Part shown: in pieces, positions 60,739 to 64,000 of the stretch
Layout: the number at the start of each line of letters is the position of its first letter
Position numbering within the stretch: the stretch's first letter is position 1
Assembly (NCBI RefSeq): GCF_963677125.1
Contig: NZ_OY781882.1
Location: forward strand, 3,852,501 to 3,916,500
Origin: an uncultured Desulfobacter sp.
Lineage (GTDB): Bacteria > Desulfobacterota > Desulfobacteria > Desulfobacterales > Desulfobacteraceae
DNA: 64,000 nt
Reading direction: 5' to 3'
Notes under the pieces: model-generated
What the model was told of the DNA's origin: nothing
The model's input: only the letters and a program-made list of their open reading frames with translations
The model's database searches: none
Made by a program: the position numbers and the translations under genes

Positions 60739-62264
60739 GAGACAGAGCGGATCTCCATGCGGTTTTCCTGCTCGTTAAACACCTGGACGACCCTACCCTG
60801 GGCCAGCATTTCAAAGAGCCAGTCCCGGAACAGGTCGTAATCGGCCACGCCCAGGCGAGGTGCATCTTCATCCATGACGTCAATAAGCTTTTCTTCTGCT
60901 TCCAACCAGAAATTGTCCAGGAACAGTGCGCCGTTTTTCGCATCGGATATAACCCCGTTAAACAGGCGGTGCAGAATTTGCTCCCGGGTTTCCGGCGTTT
61001 TATCCGGTTTGTCTTGAACTGTCAGTACCGATTCCCCGACTTGAGGCACAACCGTTTTAATATCCTTTGATTTCAAGTCCACCGTGGTTGGAATCCGGCT
61101 GAGGTCCAGTTCACCATTGAAGGCTTTCTGGCTCAGTGCACCATACAGGGTTTCAAGATCGTTGAAACTGTTTTGGTATTTATCTTTTAGGATTTCGATT
61201 TTTTCTACGATGGCAGCGAATTGATTTTGAAATTCTATCGGAGGGCAAATTATTCTAATTGCCTTCAGAGCTGTTTGATTTATTTTAAAAATTCCACTGG
61301 TCGTTCTCGCGCATAACTCTATCTGAGATCTAATAAACCGAGTTTTCCAAAGCTGATCAATGAAGGATTTGTTAATCTTGTCCGTGCTTATTGTTAAACT
61401 AATAATCGTATCAGGAAATATAATGTCTGTATCTTTACCCTTAAAAAAATATCCTTTTCCAACAAGATTAATATTTCCGTTCCCCCGGCAAACCAAAAAA
61501 TCATTCTCAGTTGGATAATAATTTTTTATTTCCCCATTGAAAAAAGCTTCTTTAAATATTTCACGGAAATTATTCCCAGTAATTGAAGACAACGTAAAGA
61601 CTTTACCTTTTACTCTTCCGTTTTTGGAAGGAGACAGACCATTCTTATATTTATCTACGAAATCATCAATGGGCTTTTGGTCCCATCGCTTCTCATTCCA
61701 AACCGGATCACCAAACATTTCCAGAAAAGTGCTTTTCAACAACTCATCCAGATCTGCGATGCTCTTTTTGCGTCTGGCAATCAGGGATTCTACTTTGGAT
61801 AGAAGTGTGGCGATTCGGGTTTGGTGATCTAAATCCGGCGCACCATTTTTAAAAGGAATTGGAACTTTTATTTTTTTAAGAATATCTTGAGTTATTGATT
61901 TGAAGGTTGAACCCGTACCCAAATTAGCGATTCGATCTTCATTTATTTTGAAAAAATAATAGAGGTAACCAGCATGGATACCTGAACGGGGCCTGATGGC
62001 TGATAAGCCTCTACCGATAATTGATAGTCTATCACATAAATTTACAGAGCCTACCGGTGCTCGAACAGAGATTAAAATATCTCCAGGTTCAGCTTCTTTT
62101 CGTTTTTCACTGTTACACCACATCCTAACTTTGGGATATTTTTCTTGGAAATCGGCTTTTCCTTGGAAAAACGGCAAGCCATCTTCAACACTATTATACG
62201 TTTTTGAAGGTGGCGATTGGCCAGCTATTACATCAGCTATTTCACCAAGCTGTACTCTTTTCAT
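60735..62264 (-). CDS. hsdS: Type I restriction-modification specificity subunit with C-terminal extension
   Basis: This 509-residue HsdS has two target-recognition halves. The first starts VQLGEIADVIAGQSPPSKTY and ends with a helix before DELLKSTFLEMFGDP near 195. The second starts KRWDQKPIDDFVDKYKNGLSPS and ends FNDLETLYGALSQKAFNGELDLS near 390. About 110 further residues (QVGESVLTVQ..., DLFRDWLFEMLAQGRVVQVF) are not part of a normal HsdS and look like an added helical/winged-helix domain. ATGA overlap with hsdM and with the ATPase gene. Confidence 0.92.
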   Translation of the reverse strand: MKRVQLGEIADVIAGQSPPSKTYNSVEDGLPFFQGKADFQEKYPKVRMWCNSEKRKEAEPGDILISVRAPVGSVNLCDRLSIIGRGLSAIRPRSGIHAGYLYYFFKINEDRIANLGTGSTFKSITQDILKKIKVPIPFKNGAPDLDHQTRIATLLSKVESLIARRKKSIADLDELLKSTFLEMFGDPVWNEKRWDQKPIDDFVDKYKNGLSPSKNGRVKGKVFTLSSITGNNFREIFKEAFFNGEIKNYYPTENDFLVCRGNGNINLVGKGYFFKGKDTDIIFPDTIISLTISTDKINKSFIDQLWKTRFIRSQIELCARTTSGIFKINQTALKAIRIICPPIEFQNQFAAIVEKIEILKDKYQNSFNDLETLYGALSQKAFNGELDLSRIPTTVDLKSKDIKTVVPQVGESVLTVQDKPDKTPETREQILHRLFNGVISDAKNGALFLDNFWLEAEEKLIDVMDEDAPRLGVADYDLFRDWLFEMLAQGRVVQVFNEQENRMEIRSVS

Positions 62265-63928
62265 CCCACCATCCCCTTCAACGCCAGCAACTCTCGCACA
62301 ATCCCACTCTCGACTTTCATCAAATCAATTTCATCCATATCTCCCACCTCATTGGCAATCAGCCGGTCCAGGATCGTGGACGGTTTTTCATATTCGATTT
62401 CTTCAAACACCATCTCCTTGTACCGGCTGGGGGACAGATCATACTTCTCATCTTTAATCTCCTGGTAGGGGACAAAAAAGCCTTTGGGGTTTTTGCGGTC
62501 CGTGTCCGTTTCGGGGTCCCGGGTGTTGAATTTGGCCACTATATCCTGAAGATCACCGGACGTATCAAGCTTGTTTCGCTTGTCATCCAGAGAATAGCCG
62601 TCTGATTCCATTTCATAAAACCAGACATTCTGGGTGGCGGGCTCGGTGACTTTATCCTCTTTATCATAGACTTTGGTAAAAACCAGAATAGCAGTGCTGA
62701 CCCCGGCATAGGGTTTGAACACCCCGCTGGGCATGGTAATGACCGCCTTGAGTTCACAGCGATCCACCAAGATCTTCCTGGCCGCCACAAAGGCTTTACC
62801 TGAGCCGAACAGCACGCCCTGGGGCACGATAACACCGGCAGTTCCCCCTTTTCGGAGCATCCGTACCATGGTTTCCACAAATAAGAGTTCGGTCTTGGTG
62901 GTGGACAGGGTTAAATCCTCGTTGATGTCCCCCTTGTCAATGGAGCCGGTAAAGGGGGGATTGGCCATGATGATCTGGTACTGGTTGGGTTCGTTAAACC
63001 CTTTGCTCAGGGTATCCTTGTAATCCAGCAACGGCTCGTCAATGCCGTGCATCATCAGGTTCATCATGCCCAGGCGGATCATGGTGCTGTCGATATCATA
63101 GCCGTAAAGGCTTTGGTCCAGAATCTTTTTGGAATCCTGGTCATAGGCTGCGCTGACCGAGGTTCGGATAAAGCCGTCCTCATCCGGTTTTAAATCCCGG
63201 TTCCCTGCTTTTCCGGCGATATCCGTCACGATGTACTGATAGGCCCCCAACAGAAAGCCCCCGGTACCGCAGGCCGGATCACCGATTCGATTCCCAAGCT
63301 GGGGCTGAACCAGTTCAGCGATCAATTTAATGATATGGCGGGGGGTTCGAAACTGACCGTTTTTCCCGGCCGAGGCGATTTCAGAGAGCAGGTACTCATA
63401 GACATCCCCCTGGATATCCTGGAATGCCTGGCCTTTGTCCGATGAATCCTTTTCCATGATCCGGAAAATTTCATCAATGGTTTTGACCGCTTCCACCAGG
63501 AGCATGGGTTTGGGGATAATGAACACAGCATTTTTCATGTGATGGGTAAAGCCGGATTCCGCCCCGTTCATGTCCTTTAAAAACGGAAACACCTTGGTCT
63601 GGACATGGGTTAGCATCTCTTCAGCCTTCATCCGCTTAAAATGGCTCCAGCGCAGTGTGCTGCGATCCACCTCATGGGGTTCTTGATCCTTTTTAGGCTT
63701 GTCCCTGTGCTCGGGCGGCACCCAGACGTCTTCAAATCTTGAAATATAAGGCTCGCCGGTAAATTCGGCATCAGACTGCTTTTTTAAATCCATCTCATCC
63801 AGCCGTTTCATAAATAGCAGATAGGTAATCTGCTCGATGGCAGTAAGGGGATTGGATATCCCGCCGGCCCAGAACTTGTTCCAAAGCTGGTCGATCTGTG
63901 ATTTTAATTCAGGATTATGTTGAAGCAT
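62261..63928 (-). CDS. hsdM: Type I restriction-modification N6-adenine methyltransferase
   Basis: This 555-residue methyltransferase has an N-terminal helical domain (LKSQIDQLWNKFWAGGIS, LTAIEQITYLLFMKRLDEMD) and the SAM-binding motif DPACGTGGFLLGAYQYI near 220. The catalytic MANPPFTGS (NPPF) follows near 325, and the C-terminus closes on HsdS. It methylates adenine in the sequence chosen by HsdS. First complete gene of the operon, nine bases after the end of a further gene. hsdR is not in the window. Confidence 0.95.
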   Translation of the reverse strand: MLQHNPELKSQIDQLWNKFWAGGISNPLTAIEQITYLLFMKRLDEMDLKKQSDAEFTGEPYISRFEDVWVPPEHRDKPKKDQEPHEVDRSTLRWSHFKRMKAEEMLTHVQTKVFPFLKDMNGAESGFTHHMKNAVFIIPKPMLLVEAVKTIDEIFRIMEKDSSDKGQAFQDIQGDVYEYLLSEIASAGKNGQFRTPRHIIKLIAELVQPQLGNRIGDPACGTGGFLLGAYQYIVTDIAGKAGNRDLKPDEDGFIRTSVSAAYDQDSKKILDQSLYGYDIDSTMIRLGMMNLMMHGIDEPLLDYKDTLSKGFNEPNQYQIIMANPPFTGSIDKGDINEDLTLSTTKTELLFVETMVRMLRKGGTAGVIVPQGVLFGSGKAFVAARKILVDRCELKAVITMPSGVFKPYAGVSTAILVFTKVYDKEDKVTEPATQNVWFYEMESDGYSLDDKRNKLDTSGDLQDIVAKFNTRDPETDTDRKNPKGFFVPYQEIKDEKYDLSPSRYKEMVFEEIEYEKPSTILDRLIANEVGDMDEIDLMKVESGIVRELLALKGMVG

Positions 63929-63937
63929 GGTGTTTTC

Positions 63938-64000
63938 TTAACTCTCTTTTATTTTCCAGTGCCCGCCTTTATCCGGGCCGATGCGCTCAAGAAGGCCATT
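63938..64000 (-). CDS. C-terminal end of a gene upstream of hsdM (winged-helix tail)
   Basis: The minus-strand frame is open from the window edge to TAA at 63938-63940 and reads NGLLERIGPDKGGHWKIKES, 20 residues. The pattern (LLERIG..KGG.WKI) is typical of the winged-helix end of AlbA_2/schlafen-type ATP-binding proteins found in type I restriction operons. Its stop is nine bases before the hsdM start, so it belongs to the same operon. The rest is outside the window. Confidence 0.5.
   Translation of the reverse strand, partial: NGLLERIGPDKGGHWKIKES

Overview
The window looks like chromosomal DNA of a complete-oxidising sulfate reducer of the Desulfobacter type (Desulfobacterota). The main clue is a two-gene ATP-citrate lyase (33585-37644). 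Desulfobacter is known to use this enzyme in place of citrate synthase to oxidise acetate through a modified TCA cycle. A four-subunit 2-oxoacid:ferredoxin oxidoreductase, hydrogenase maturation genes, a rubrerythrin with its Fur-family repressor, and heavy investment in corrinoid uptake all fit a strict anaerobe. No species call is possible from the sequence alone. I saw no rRNA, tRNA or CRISPR array.

Layout. 1-4.7 kb: end of an unknown gene, MBL-fold hydrolase, ilvE, XRE-cupin regulator with acyl-CoA dehydrogenase. 4.8-6.5 kb: an inserted-looking minus-strand pair, HIRAN protein plus HipA-like kinase. 6.7-13.7 kb: corrinoid uptake (BtuF-CbiZ fusion, BtuF, BtuC, BtuD, cobalamin riboswitch, BtuB). 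13.8-18.6 kb, minus strand: 2-oxoacid:ferredoxin oxidoreductase with a P-loop ATPase, then a radical SAM protein. 18.7-20.0 kb: a complete ISAs1-family element with a perfect 10-bp target duplication. 20.2-25.3 kb: small basic protein and hypCFDE. 25.4-28.5 kb: dksA, a PHP-RNase III fusion and a radical SAM gene. 28.5-29.9 kb: IS5-like element. 30.0-33.1 kb: thpR, fapA-like and cobO, bracketed by two parS-like palindromes. 33.5-37.6 kb: ATP-citrate lyase. 38.6-41.7 kb: hisS, aspS. 41.8-45.8 kb: minCDE, a hybrid kinase and a NarL-type regulator. 45.9-50.8 kb: aroB, perR-like gene, rubrerythrin, trxA, trxB, bamD, rpmB. 50.9-57.6 kb, minus strand: phoH, relA/spoT, proS, ispG. 57.9-64 kb, minus strand: a tightly overlapping defence operon hsdM-hsdS-ATPase-HNH, with the end of one more gene at the window edge.

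Points of interest. The strongest candidate for an under-described system is the right-hand operon, where a type I methylase and specificity subunit are translationally coupled to a Septu-like ATPase and HNH nuclease. Others are the split HipA-like kinase/HIRAN module, a single protein joining a TrpH/RNase AM-like PHP phosphoesterase to RNase III, a secreted BtuF-CbiZ fusion, and an ATP-citrate lyase large subunit whose first citrate-synthase-type catalytic histidine appears to be Asn. Several intergenic regions hold long imperfect palindromes or short structured repeats. Two are homologous 140-bp palindromes with covarying arms, and a third, unrelated one of about 170 bp lies in the phoH leader.

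All calls rest on reading motifs by eye. Family names are recognition, not database results, and no alignment or search was run.
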